A DNA stretch of 64,000 bases from Corynebacterium deserti GIMN1.010 (GTDB taxonomy: Bacteria > Actinomycetota > Actinomycetes > Mycobacteriales > Mycobacteriaceae): contig NZ_CP009220.1 in the NCBI RefSeq assembly GCF_001277995.1, positions 558,001-622,000 of the forward strand, given 5' to 3'. The notes under the pieces were generated by a model that saw only the letters and a program-made list of their open reading frames with translations, was not told the DNA's origin and ran no database searches. Below are positions 35,973-45,700 of this stretch, piece by piece; positions within the stretch are counted from its first letter, which is position 1, and each line of letters begins with the position of its first letter. The position numbers and the translations under genes were made by a program.

Positions 35973-37499
35973 ATGAGTGTAAAAGTTGACCCGAATGGTG
36001 CTTTTCTCAAGTCAATCGGACGACTGACAAACAGCCTGTCGATTGGTCGAGGCATTGATCAAAAAGCAATCACTCCTGTGGGCTGGGCAGCGCACGCCGA
36101 TGCAATAGCCACGCTTCAAGCCAGCTTCAATGACATTCCGCCAGGACAGTGCGTGCGCCTAGCTAAGAAAACCTCCAACCTTTTTCGAGGGCGCTCATCT
36201 TCTAGTCATGGGCTGGATGTGTCGAGTCTCGGGGGCGTGATTGCCATTGATCCGGATAATTGCACAGCCGATGTACAAGGCATGTGCACCTACGAGGATC
36301 TGGTTGATGCCACGTTGCCTTATGGTCTTATGCCCCTGGTTGTACCGCAATTGAAAACCATCACCCTGGGTGGTGCGGTGACAGGCATGGGTGTGGAATC
36401 GACCTCCTTTAGAAACGGCCTGCCCCACGAATCCGTCTTAGAGATGGACATTTTGACGGGAACAGGGGAGATCGTGACATGTTCGCCGACGGTCAATTCG
36501 GATTTGTTTAGAGGTTTTCCCAATTCCTATGGCTCCTTGGGCTATGCGGTTCGACTCAAGATTGAGCTGGAGCCAGTGCTGGATAAAGTAGCGCTTCGGC
36601 ATGTGCGCTTTGATGACCTTGCTTCACTGACGGACGCATTGGCGCAGATCAGTGAAAGCCACGAGTTTGAGGGCACACCTGTGGACTACCTTGACGGTGT
36701 GGTGTTTTCACCCACCGAAGGCTACTTAGTGTTGGGCACGCAATCCGCTGCGCCTGGCCCCACCAGCGACTACACCGGTGATCGCAGTTACTACCGATCC
36801 CTCCAGCATCCCACCGGAATTTTGACTGATCGGTTGAGCATCCGCGATTACATCTGGCGATGGGATACTGACTGGTTTTGGTGCTCCCGTGCATTTGGCA
36901 CCCAAAACCCGGTAGTGAGAAGATTCTGGCCACGCGATCTGCTGCGTTCGAGTTTCTACTGGAAGATCATTGGGTGGGATCGAAAGTATTCCATTGCGGA
37001 TCGTTTGGAAGCTCGCAAGGGCCGTCCAGCACGTGAGCGCGTTGTCCAAGACGTTGAGGTGGATGTGTCCAAGCTTCCTGAGTTCTTATCGTGGTTCTTT
37101 GATGCGTGTGAGATCGAGCCGGTGTGGTTGTGTCCGATTAGGTTGAGGTCGCAAGAGTCTGGTTCGGATGTGTCTGCGGGCGGTTCTTCCGATGATTCTG
37201 CGTTTCCGTGGCCGCTGTACCCCCTGAAAGCTGATACGACGTGGGTCAACATTGGATTCTGGTCCTCGGTGCCGGTCGATCTCATGGGCAAAAATGCACC
37301 ACAAGGTGCCTTCAACAAAGAAATTGAACGGGTTGTGGCGACACTAGGCGGACACAAGTCGTTGTACTCCGAAGCGTTTTACAGCCGCGAAGATTTTGAA
37401 AAGCTGTACGGCGGACACGCTCCAGAGCTGTTAAAACAGAAGTGGGATCCCTACAAGCGGTTCCCAGGCCTGTATGAAAAGACAGTGAAGGGCGCCTAG
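35973..37499 (+). CDS. FAD-binding oxidoreductase, tuberculostearic-acid type (BfaA/TmsA-like)
   Basis: 508 residues from the ATG at 35973, chosen because the frame before it is eccB 3' sequence read out of frame. A FAD_binding_4 (PCMH) domain is seen in RLAKKTSNLFRGRS and in CTYEDLVDATLPYGLMPLVVPQLKTITLGGAVTGMGVES, followed by a C-terminal domain like that of DHCR24-type oxidoreductases. In mycobacteria such a reductase works with a UfaA1-type methyltransferase to make 10-methyl-branched fatty acids: the methyltransferase adds methylene and this enzyme reduces it with NADPH. The next gene is just such a methyltransferase. Confidence 0.8.
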   Translation: MSVKVDPNGAFLKSIGRLTNSLSIGRGIDQKAITPVGWAAHADAIATLQASFNDIPPGQCVRLAKKTSNLFRGRSSSSHGLDVSSLGGVIAIDPDNCTADVQGMCTYEDLVDATLPYGLMPLVVPQLKTITLGGAVTGMGVESTSFRNGLPHESVLEMDILTGTGEIVTCSPTVNSDLFRGFPNSYGSLGYAVRLKIELEPVLDKVALRHVRFDDLASLTDALAQISESHEFEGTPVDYLDGVVFSPTEGYLVLGTQSAAPGPTSDYTGDRSYYRSLQHPTGILTDRLSIRDYIWRWDTDWFWCSRAFGTQNPVVRRFWPRDLLRSSFYWKIIGWDRKYSIADRLEARKGRPARERVVQDVEVDVSKLPEFLSWFFDACEIEPVWLCPIRLRSQESGSDVSAGGSSDDSAFPWPLYPLKADTTWVNIGFWSSVPVDLMGKNAPQGAFNKEIERVVATLGGHKSLYSEAFYSREDFEKLYGGHAPELLKQKWDPYKRFPGLYEKTVKGA

Positions 37500-37629
37500 G
37501 ATCGCACTGTAGATCGCATCTTTATAGAGAGCGGAGTCCTAAATTGATTGTTATTTTCGCCTAATGCACCAGGTGAATTTACAAGGTGCTAAAGCAAAAA
37601 ACGGAATATGAGAAGAAAGCCGAAAAATT

Positions 37630-38937
37630 ATGAGTAACGCCATCGCGCAGGACCTCATGACCATCGCCGACATCGTCGAGGCCACGACAACCGCGCCCAT
37701 TCCATTCCACATCACTGCGTTCGACGGAAGCTCCACCGGACCAGAAGATGCACAGTACAAACTCCACGTGGCCAACACCAACGCAGTGTCCTACATCGCC
37801 ACCGCGCCGGGTGATTTGGGCTTGGCGCGCGCCTACCTGATGGGTGATCTCCTCGTGGAAGGCGAGCACCCTGGACATCCGTATGGCATTTTCGATGCTC
37901 TTCAAGAGTTTTACCATTGCTTCAAACGACCCGACGCCACCACGTCGTTGACTATCATGCGCACCCTGCGGAAGATGAATGCACTGAAATTCCAAGCCAT
38001 CCCAGAGATGGAACAAGCACCTGCATGGCGCAAAGCATTGATCAATGGTTTAGCATCCAGACACTCTAAAGACCGAGACAAGAAGGCCATTAGCTACCAC
38101 TACGACGTGGGCAATGAGTTCTACGAGCTCTTTTTGGACACGTCCATGACGTACACCTGCGCGTATTACCCAACTCCAGATGCAAGTCTGGAGGATGCGC
38201 AAGAAAACAAGTACCGCCTCATTTTTGATAAGTTGCGTCTCAAGCCAGGCGATACGCTTCTTGATGTCGGCTGCGGCTGGGGTGGCATGATCCGATACGC
38301 TGCCCGCCACGGTGTCAAAGCCATCGGCGTGACGTTGTCCGAACAGCAGTACCGATGGGGATATGAGGAGATTGCGCGCCAAGGACTGTCTGATCTGGCC
38401 GAAGTTCGTTTCATGGATTACCGCGACGTGCCGGAAAAAGACTTCGACGCCATCTCTGCCATCGGCATCATTGAACACATTGGTGTGGGCAATTACTCCG
38501 ACTACTTTGAGCTCTTAAACAGCAAGCTCAAGCCCGGTGGATTGATGCTCAACCACGGCATTACCTACCCGGACAATCGTCCCCGTCATGCTGGTGCCTT
38601 CATTGATCGCTACATTTTCCCAGACGGTGAGCTCACCGGATCGGGCACGGTAATCAAACATATGCAGGACAATGGTTTTGAAGTCTTGCACGAAGAAAAC
38701 CTTCGATTTGATTACCAGCGCACACTCAACGCGTGGTGCGAGAACCTCAAAGCCAAGTGGGATGAGGCCGTCGAACTGGTTGGTGAACCCACGGCCCGAC
38801 TTTTCGGCTTGTACATGGCAGGCTCTGAATGGGGATTTGCCCACAATGTGGTGCAACTTCACCAGGTCCTGGGCGTTAAGTTGGACGAGCGTGGCAGCAG
38901 GGGAGACGTTCCTGAAAGAATGTGGTGGACTGTCTAG
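37630..38937 (+). CDS. SAM-dependent fatty-acyl-phospholipid methyltransferase (CFA synthase family; BfaB/TmsB-like)
   Basis: 435 residues of the cyclopropane-fatty-acid synthase family. The SAM-binding motif LLDVGCGWGGM lies near residue 213. ISYHYDVGNEFYELFLDTSMTYTCAY precedes it and AIGIIEHIGVGNYSDYF contains the conserved Glu-His pair of the active site. Together with the upstream FAD enzyme it forms the bfaAB/tmsAB-like pair for 10-methylstearic (tuberculostearic) acid, although a true cyclopropane product cannot be excluded. 130 bp separate the two genes. Confidence 0.88.
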   Translation: MSNAIAQDLMTIADIVEATTTAPIPFHITAFDGSSTGPEDAQYKLHVANTNAVSYIATAPGDLGLARAYLMGDLLVEGEHPGHPYGIFDALQEFYHCFKRPDATTSLTIMRTLRKMNALKFQAIPEMEQAPAWRKALINGLASRHSKDRDKKAISYHYDVGNEFYELFLDTSMTYTCAYYPTPDASLEDAQENKYRLIFDKLRLKPGDTLLDVGCGWGGMIRYAARHGVKAIGVTLSEQQYRWGYEEIARQGLSDLAEVRFMDYRDVPEKDFDAISAIGIIEHIGVGNYSDYFELLNSKLKPGGLMLNHGITYPDNRPRHAGAFIDRYIFPDGELTGSGTVIKHMQDNGFEVLHEENLRFDYQRTLNAWCENLKAKWDEAVELVGEPTARLFGLYMAGSEWGFAHNVVQLHQVLGVKLDERGSRGDVPERMWWTV

Positions 38938-39136
38938 GGAAACCGTGAATTCTCCGAATTACTTGTTCTTTGCCCTACGGGAGAAGTTTAAGAATAGGTA
39001 AACTTAGGTGTTGGTAATTCGAATGTGTCCGCTCTAAGTTTCAGGATGTCGCCCGCTTATGATCTTGCAATTCTTCGCGCCTACCCAGGCAGCTGATGTT
39101 AGGCACGCGACGTATGCGGAGTTTTTGAGCTGACCC

Positions 39137-39565
39137 ATGGGTAGCATGCGAGAAATGGTCAGTGATCGCATTGACCGACTGCAAGAGTCACACGCCCGAT
39201 CCAAACAGAAGAAGTTTGGGTTCCTCGTTCGACCAGGCACATTGATCTTGGGGTGGGTAATCACCATCATTGGTTTGATCACCATCCCGCTGCCCGGTCA
39301 AGGCTGGCTGACCACTTTCATTGGTGTCGGAATCTTGTCCCTAGAGCAAAAATGGGCAAAGAAACTCCTCGGGTGGGGCGTGCATCAATACGATCGCTTT
39401 TTCGCCTGGTACGGGCAAAAGTCCTTCCGCTTCCGCATGATCATGCTTGCTCTCATGATCATTCTCATCTGGGTTGTCTTCATGCTGACGTTCTTCTTGA
39501 TGTGGCACGCGGGCACCATTCCGTGGGCCGATGAGTTTTTCACCTGGTTAGGTTTTAGCCGCTAG
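39137..39565 (+). CDS. PGPGW-type transmembrane protein
   Basis: 142 residues with a basic N terminus (DRLQESHARSKQKKFG) and three hydrophobic segments. The element ITIPLPGQGWLTTFIGVGILSLE is characteristic of the actinobacterial PGPGW family (TIGR02611-like). The function is unknown. Start codons at 39137 and 39146 are both possible, with weak ribosome sites. It converges on mycP, with one base between the stop codons. Confidence 0.8.
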   Translation: MGSMREMVSDRIDRLQESHARSKQKKFGFLVRPGTLILGWVITIIGLITIPLPGQGWLTTFIGVGILSLEQKWAKKLLGWGVHQYDRFFAWYGQKSFRFRMIMLALMIILIWVVFMLTFFLMWHAGTIPWADEFFTWLGFSR

Positions 39566-39566
39566 A

Positions 39567-40781
39567 TCACACAGATTGGGCTTTTCGACGCACCCCTGCC
39601 ACCACAGCTAGGGCACCCACAAGTGCCACTAAAGCGCCCAAGACTCCCAAGCTGCGGTGTTGTACTTGGCGGTCTTCTTGCCTGGGAAAACTCAAGGCCA
39701 GCTCATGAGTCGCCGGGATTGTCGGGTACAACTCCTGCGTCAAAGCCAAATGAGGATCAATGGCACCTCTTGCAGGATCCACACTATTGAAAATGCGCGT
39801 CCTAATTTCTTGAGGTGACGCATGCGGGAACCGTTCTTTGAGCAATGCAGCAGTAGCACTGACAACAGGAGCTGCGAAACTCGTGCCCTCAAAAGGACTG
39901 TCCCCGGATTGGGAAATCATATGACTGGCAAAGCCGTCGCCACGAGGGGAGAGACCCGCAGAAATATTACTGGGCGCCGACAGTACTTGTTGCGGGCCTG
40001 GCATGGAGTATTCCGCCATCGTATGGGAATCAAAACGTGCCGATACGGACAACACCGTGTCTGAATGCGCTGGATACACCACTGATCCGGGTGGACAACC
40101 GGTACTTAGGTTGCCTGCGGCTGCGACAATGATGACACCTTGAAACTCTGCGTGGTTAAGAGCATCGGTCAGTGGTGCAAACGAAAGATCAGAGTTGGTG
40201 TCACTCGCTGGAAGACACGACACCACCGAAATATTGATCACGTGAGCTCCCGCGTCAATAGCCCTGTGGATCGACTCCGCCAAGGTACTCAACGTGCCGA
40301 TCATGGAATCTTCGCGAGTCCTCACATAAGCACTGGTTTGTTTAATCGAGATAATCCCAGCCTGTGGTGCAACACCGACGAAAGAATCGCCGGTTCCATC
40401 GTAAGGCCATCCAGATCCTCGATTGGGTTGGGCTGCAATGATGCCTGCAACGATCGTGCCGTGGCCATCGCAATCAATGAACTCACCTGGGACATCGGGG
40501 CTGTGGTGGGCACCCACGAGATCGCCACCCGGAACAAGGTGGGGAAGCCTAGGATGCAGGGAAACACCGGTATCGATAACGGCGACCATCACACCGTTCC
40601 CGGTTGCAATCTGATGAGCCTTGTCCAGGGAGGTTCTCAGGTGCTCATCCATTGACGTTCCAGCGGGGTCAACGACACGAATATCAGGACACACAAGAGC
40701 TTCGACATCTTGAGCTGCAGCAGGTGGTGGAATGACAAAAACGGAGAGGCTCGTGACGATCGCTGCGCAAAGCTTTCGCAT
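39567..40781 (-). CDS. mycP: ESX-4 mycosin MycP (membrane-anchored subtilase)
   Basis: 404 residues. The signal peptide (AAIVTSLSVFVIPPPAAAQ) leads into a subtilisin domain with the triad Asp70 (VAVIDTGVS), His107 (DCDGHGTIVAG) and Ser301 (FEGTSFAAPV). A C-terminal membrane helix (LGALVALVGALAVVAGV) and a basic tail anchor it. Mycosins stabilise and regulate the ESX core. It starts inside the eccD stop (TGATG overlap), so the two are coupled. Confidence 0.96.
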   Translation of the reverse strand: MRKLCAAIVTSLSVFVIPPPAAAQDVEALVCPDIRVVDPAGTSMDEHLRTSLDKAHQIATGNGVMVAVIDTGVSLHPRLPHLVPGGDLVGAHHSPDVPGEFIDCDGHGTIVAGIIAAQPNRGSGWPYDGTGDSFVGVAPQAGIISIKQTSAYVRTREDSMIGTLSTLAESIHRAIDAGAHVINISVVSCLPASDTNSDLSFAPLTDALNHAEFQGVIIVAAAGNLSTGCPPGSVVYPAHSDTVLSVSARFDSHTMAEYSMPGPQQVLSAPSNISAGLSPRGDGFASHMISQSGDSPFEGTSFAAPVVSATAALLKERFPHASPQEIRTRIFNSVDPARGAIDPHLALTQELYPTIPATHELALSFPRQEDRQVQHRSLGVLGALVALVGALAVVAGVRRKAQSV

Positions 40782-42160
40782 CAGCTACCCAACCCAATAT
40801 CGAGCCCGCGGAGCATGCCAAACACATCAAGCACGTGGAGGGCCAGCGGGAGGCTTGCTGCAAGACACAACGTTTCTAATCGTTCCAACCACACGATGGT
40901 CGTTGGTTCAAGCGGTGGAATCTTGGCAACCCACACCCCGACAGTGGCTAAAACGAGCGCAACGAGGGCACTGAAAATGATCCATGCAGGTGAAGGATTC
41001 GGCGAAAACGCCGCGGACACGATCATGGACACACTTCCTAGTGCCGCAACAACCATGAGCGACCACACTGGGATGGCCACTTGGTGGCGATTCGCATGCA
41101 ACAACGAGGCGATCGCAACACACGCTGCGAAAAGTATCGACACCCACGTGCCAGGTGATGTGCTGAGCAGCAACAACGGGGCGCAGACGGTTGCGTGACC
41201 AAGCATTTGGGCGTCGAAAAGCGTTTTTGTTTTTTTAATGCGTTTTTCGGGCTCGGGCAGGGGAGCGTCGCTCACCGATAAGTCTTGACCTGCGGTTGGA
41301 AGCGTTGGAACGCGAACCCCAGCAAGCTGCGCTGCCAACTTTGGGGCGAGGCTCAAACCGATTGTCGACACAGCGATGGTGACCGAAGCTGGACCACTGA
41401 AATCTTCCAAGACGTGTCGATCCCACAAGGCACTTGTCCCCGCCAGAACCAGCAGATGCAGCGCAATGGTGACAAGCGTGGCAGTCCCCAACAGTGCTGG
41501 GCGAAACACCAAGTGAACAACACCGCAGGCAACAAGCAATGTTCCGGATACTGAAAGAAGAATCCACGACACCGCGTGAGAGGAATCTCCAGTGCTGGTG
41601 GATACGAACACCGCAGAGGCCACGCTCGCACCGATGGACAACGCGATGGGGAGTGCAGACGAGAGCACGGGGGTGCGGTGCGTTGGAAGCCACAATAACA
41701 ACAGGGCACAAATGCCAAGGAGCATGGCCAGCCGAGCTGCAACGTTGATCTCTGCAGCTAGTGGGCTGAAAAGTAGTGTGCTGATTCCGACTATTCCTGC
41801 GCACGTCATGAGCTCAAGGAGGTGACCGGCGCGATGATCAGCGGAGTGTTCAACCAGAGCCTCAGCGACGTCTCGAATAATAGGCGCAGGTAGCTCACGC
41901 TGGGGCGACAGCACAATGACATCGCCTTGTGCTACCTGCGTGGCAGATAAAGGAAGTCCGCTGTCGATGGGAGCTCCTGCTGCCGTACGTGCCACCCATG
42001 GTCGTGAAATATGGGGAGCACCTGTTAGTTCTAGGATCTCATCTAGGATCTCAGCGATGGATGAACCTGCAGGTAATGCAAGGTCTGCCACCGCGACAGG
42101 CATATCGCCCACGGTGAGATCGATGCGGACACTGACCCGCAGCAAATTGTCGATAGCCAA
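40781..42160 (-). CDS. eccD: ESX-4 type VII secretion channel protein EccD
   Basis: 459 residues if started at the TTG at 42160, which has GGGGG eight bases before it; the open frame reaches a TTG at 42184. The N-terminal ubiquitin-like domain (LRVSVRIDLTVGDMPVAVADLALPAG) occupies about residues 6-90 and is followed by about eleven membrane helices, the standard EccD layout. EccD forms the main membrane vestibule of the ESX complex. It is transcribed leftward with mycP, divergent from eccC. The GTTCCCAC/GTGGGAAC inverted repeat upstream (42263-42288) lies between the two units. Confidence 0.93.
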   Translation of the reverse strand: MAIDNLLRVSVRIDLTVGDMPVAVADLALPAGSSIAEILDEILELTGAPHISRPWVARTAAGAPIDSGLPLSATQVAQGDVIVLSPQRELPAPIIRDVAEALVEHSADHRAGHLLELMTCAGIVGISTLLFSPLAAEINVAARLAMLLGICALLLLWLPTHRTPVLSSALPIALSIGASVASAVFVSTSTGDSSHAVSWILLSVSGTLLVACGVVHLVFRPALLGTATLVTIALHLLVLAGTSALWDRHVLEDFSGPASVTIAVSTIGLSLAPKLAAQLAGVRVPTLPTAGQDLSVSDAPLPEPEKRIKKTKTLFDAQMLGHATVCAPLLLLSTSPGTWVSILFAACVAIASLLHANRHQVAIPVWSLMVVAALGSVSMIVSAAFSPNPSPAWIIFSALVALVLATVGVWVAKIPPLEPTTIVWLERLETLCLAASLPLALHVLDVFGMLRGLDIGLGS

Positions 42161-42282
42161 AACTACAAACCCCCAAAGCCCCAAGAATGCATCATGTTGA
42201 ACGTCACAGTGCTATCGCTGAGTATGCCAAAAGTCTGGGGCAGTAGCAGGTTTGGTGAGATTGTTCCCACTTTCAGGAATGT

Positions 42283-42309
42283 GGGAACCTCGAAGCCCTT
42301 TTTCCAGTC
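42283..42309 (+). promoter_or_regulatory. ECF-sigma-like promoter, copy A
   Basis: GGGAAC, exactly 18 bp, GTC followed by CAACCTTT. The spacer ends CTTTTTCCA, identical to copy B. Its -35 also forms the right arm of the perfect inverted repeat GTTCCCAC-N10-GTGGGAAC (42263-42288). Downstream lie about 410 bp without a convincing gene before copy B. Confidence 0.75.
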
Positions 42310-42720
42310 CAACCTTTTAATGGCCACTATTTTTCTAGGCTCAGATGCGAGAGCCTGCAAATGGCGGGGATGGGTTCTAAGCGGTCGATTTTCGCGGATG
42401 GGTGGTTTGTATCGACGGGGCTGTGTGAAGCGCTCAGACGGCGATGTAAAGGGGCAATTTTTCACGGCGTGTTCCGCAGTCTTTGAACCTTCCGAGGGTA
42501 GCACCACATCTATCACTATATGGAGCCTCGTGTGTTGCGGTTGGGGATTCGAAAAAGTTTTCGAGTACGTAACTGCACCACACTTTCGCTCCCACGCCCT
42601 CGATTTGTGGTGCAGTAATCGAATCGCCAAATTTCCGCCACAGTTTCGCAGTCCCTGCCACCTCACAATGTTGAGTTTTCAATGCCCGCACCACCCCTGC
42701 CACCCCAATTTCAAGATTGT
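42310..42720. other. Non-coding stretch between promoter copies A and B, with a large hairpin
   Basis: A 229-codon frame (42194-42883) crosses it, but its composition and cysteine/tryptophan content do not look coding. ACTGCACCACA (42572-42582) and TGTGGTGCAGT (42606-42616) form a perfect 11-bp stem with a 23-base loop. With promoter A upstream, a regulatory RNA or an eroded gene are both possible. Confidence 0.5.
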
Positions 42721-42747
42721 GGGAACCGGGAAGTCCTTTTTCCAGTC
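42721..42747 (+). promoter_or_regulatory. ECF-sigma-like promoter, copy B, for eccC
   Basis: GGGAAC, exactly 18 bp, GTC then CAACCTTTATA; the last 9 bases of the spacer are CTTTTTCCA as in copy A. Transcription would begin near 42755, about 40 bases before the eccC start codon. Confidence 0.8.
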
Positions 42748-42794
42748 CAACCTTTATAGACAGGTATTTTTGGATTCAGGGGGAGTGGAGGCAC

Positions 42795-45700
42795 ATGGCA
42801 GCACCGGCGGGGAACCAAGTGCAACAAGCACAACAAGGGCAACAGGTAGCATCATCAAATTCGGCGAAAAACATCATCGTTGATCCTGTGACCTGGCATG
42901 ACCGCGATCCGGCTCCGCCACTCCCCAGTGAACCTCTCGTTGCGGAGACTGTTCCACAGGCGGTACGTCCTGCCCCGCGTCCACTGATCAAAGTGCTCAT
43001 GCCGGTCATCATGATTGCCATGGTGCTGGCAATGGTTGGGCTTATGGTGTTGACAAGTGGACAGCTCAATCCCATGGTGCTTATTTTTCCTCTCATGATG
43101 GGTTTGAGCATGCTCATGATGTTCGCCCCGACGGAAGGCGATGACACCGATGAGGTGCGGCGCACGTATCTCAGGCACCTTGATGCACTGCGAGGAAAGG
43201 CCGTGGAACATGCGGAGGCGCAGCGTCGACATGAGTTGCATCGTCACCCGGATCCCACGAGTTTGTGGTCGACGCTTGGACAACGTCGCATGTGGGAGCG
43301 CACCAAGGATGATCCGGATTGTTTGGAGATTCGCTTTGGCCTGGGCACTACGCGCTTGGATCCTGCGATCACGGTGAAAGATTCCGGTTCGCCGGAGGAT
43401 TTGGATCCGGTGTGTGCGGTCTCGCTTCGCCATACGATCCGGGCGGTGGGTTCGGTGCAGGCCATGCCGGTGTCGGTGCAGTTGCAGGCGTTTCGCTTCC
43501 TTGGTCTCAACGGGCCTGGCGCGCATGGGTTGGCGCGGGCGATTGTGGTGCAGTTGTTGTATCACCATGGCCCGGAGGTGGTCAGTGTGTCGACGGTGGA
43601 GGAGATCACCGGGCACACACCGAATCCGGAGTGGGAGTGGTTGAAGTGGGTGCCACATTCTAAGGACCCGGAGCGGGCTGCGTATCGGATTTTGCTGGTT
43701 GATTCCGTGCTCACCACGGGTTCGGAGAGGTTCATCGACGATCCGACCTGGACCACGATTATCAATATTGGGGCGCACGTCAGTACCGCATTGGGCCAGC
43801 TGGCGGAGGATGAGGGGCTGCTGCTGTTCGTCGATAAGCGCATGCGTGTTGCTACGGCGCAGGGCGCCGAGGATTTAGGGGCGCCGGATGCGGTGGGGCG
43901 GGAGCTTGCGGGCGCGTTTGGGCGGCGGTTGACTGCTTTTCGACGCCACACTGCCTCCACTTCCCGCATGTCGGGCGAGTTGTTACCGCTGTTGGGGATA
44001 GACGTTGGTGAACTATCTGCAGACATCTTGTGGCCGGCGCGCCGGGATCCCTCGACGAGGTTGACGGTGCCGTTGGGGCTATCAGCTGCGGGAACGCCGA
44101 TGATGTTGGATCTGAAGGAGTCGGCTCACGGTGGAATGGGGCCGCATGGGTTGTGCATCGGTGCGACGGGCAGCGGTAAATCCGAGCTGCTGCGCACGCT
44201 GGTGGTGGGGTTGGCGCTGACGCATTCGCCGGCCGAACTCAATTTGGTTCTGGTGGATTTCAAAGGTGGTGCCACATTTTTGGGATTTGAGGATTTGCCC
44301 CATACCTCCGCGGTGATCACCAACTTGGAAGAGGAATCCGTACTGGTCGAGCGCATGCGCGATGCATTATCCGGTGAGATGAATCGCCGCCAGGAGGTGC
44401 TGCGCCAGGCTAGTTGTGCCAATGTCGATGAGTACAACAAACAGGCCGCGCATCCAATGCCCGCGCTGCTTATTGTCATCGACGAATTTTCTGAACTCCT
44501 TGGTCAGCACCCCGATTTCGCTGATCTCTTCGTCGCTGTCGGTCGCCTGGGCCGCTCGTTGCATATCCATTTGCTGCTGGCCAGCCAACGCCTCGACGAA
44601 GGGCGACTGCGTGGCCTCGACTCCCACCTGTCCTACCGGATCGGGTTAAAAACATTCTCCGCGTCGGAATCCCGCCAAGTCTTGGGGATCAATGACGCCT
44701 ACCATCTGCCCAATCAACCGGGCGCGGGCTTCCTCAAATCAGATGTCGACACCGTGACGCGCTTCCAAGCAAGCTACGTGTCCGGGCCACTAACCCGCCG
44801 CATCGCACCCACCGCCAGCACCCAGCGCGTGCGCCGTTTCGAAGGCTGGGAAATCGAACACGACACTGAGATCATCGAGGACACCACGCAAACGCTTATC
44901 GACACCACGCTCACCCACACAACCACCGCCGCCGCACACCGCGGCTTCAGCGCTCACCGCGTCTGGTTGCCACCTCTACCAGCGGAAGTTTCCATCGGTT
45001 CCGTCGCGGAATCCACAGGAGAACTCTCAGCGGTGATCGGCATGATAGACAAGCCCTACCTGCAACGCCAAGACCCGCTCATCATTGACTTTTCGGTCAA
45101 CGGCGGCTCCGGTCACTGGGCGATTTGTGGCGGTCCGCAAACCGGAAAATCTACTGCCTTGCGCAGCATCGTGGTCTCCCTTTCAGCAACGCACAGCACG
45201 CAGGATATTCGGTTTTATGTCCTTGACCTTGCCGGAACCTCACTGACGCATCTCGAGCGCTTGCCACACGTGGCCGGTGTTGCCAACCGCACTCAACCAG
45301 AACGTGTGCGCCGAGTTGTCGATGAAGTAACCGGGCTGGTCAACAATCCGGAATCCCGCCACACCTTCCTCATTGTCGACGGTTGGCATGCCCTGACCCA
45401 AGACTTCGACGAGCTTTTCGACGCCTTTTCCAACATCGCCGCACATGGCCTCGCCGCCCGTGTTCATCTGGTGATCAGCACCCAACGCTGGAGTTCCGTG
45501 CGACCCGCGGTGCGTGACCTTGTCACCGGACGCATCGAACTCAAGCTGGGTGAAGCGATGGATTCAGTCATCGACAGGAAAACCCAGCTCCGCGTACCTG
45601 CTCGCCCCGGTCGGGGTATCACCCAGGACAAAGAACACATCCTCATCGCGCATACCTCCACCCAAGATATCGCCCACGTCCAGGCAGTCGCTGCGGAACA

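Noticed and set aside
42194..42883. 229-codon plus-strand frame between the divergent eccD and eccC
   Set aside because: It runs through two promoter elements and the eccC start, has odd composition (many Cys, Trp and Ser) and no ribosome site or recognisable domain.
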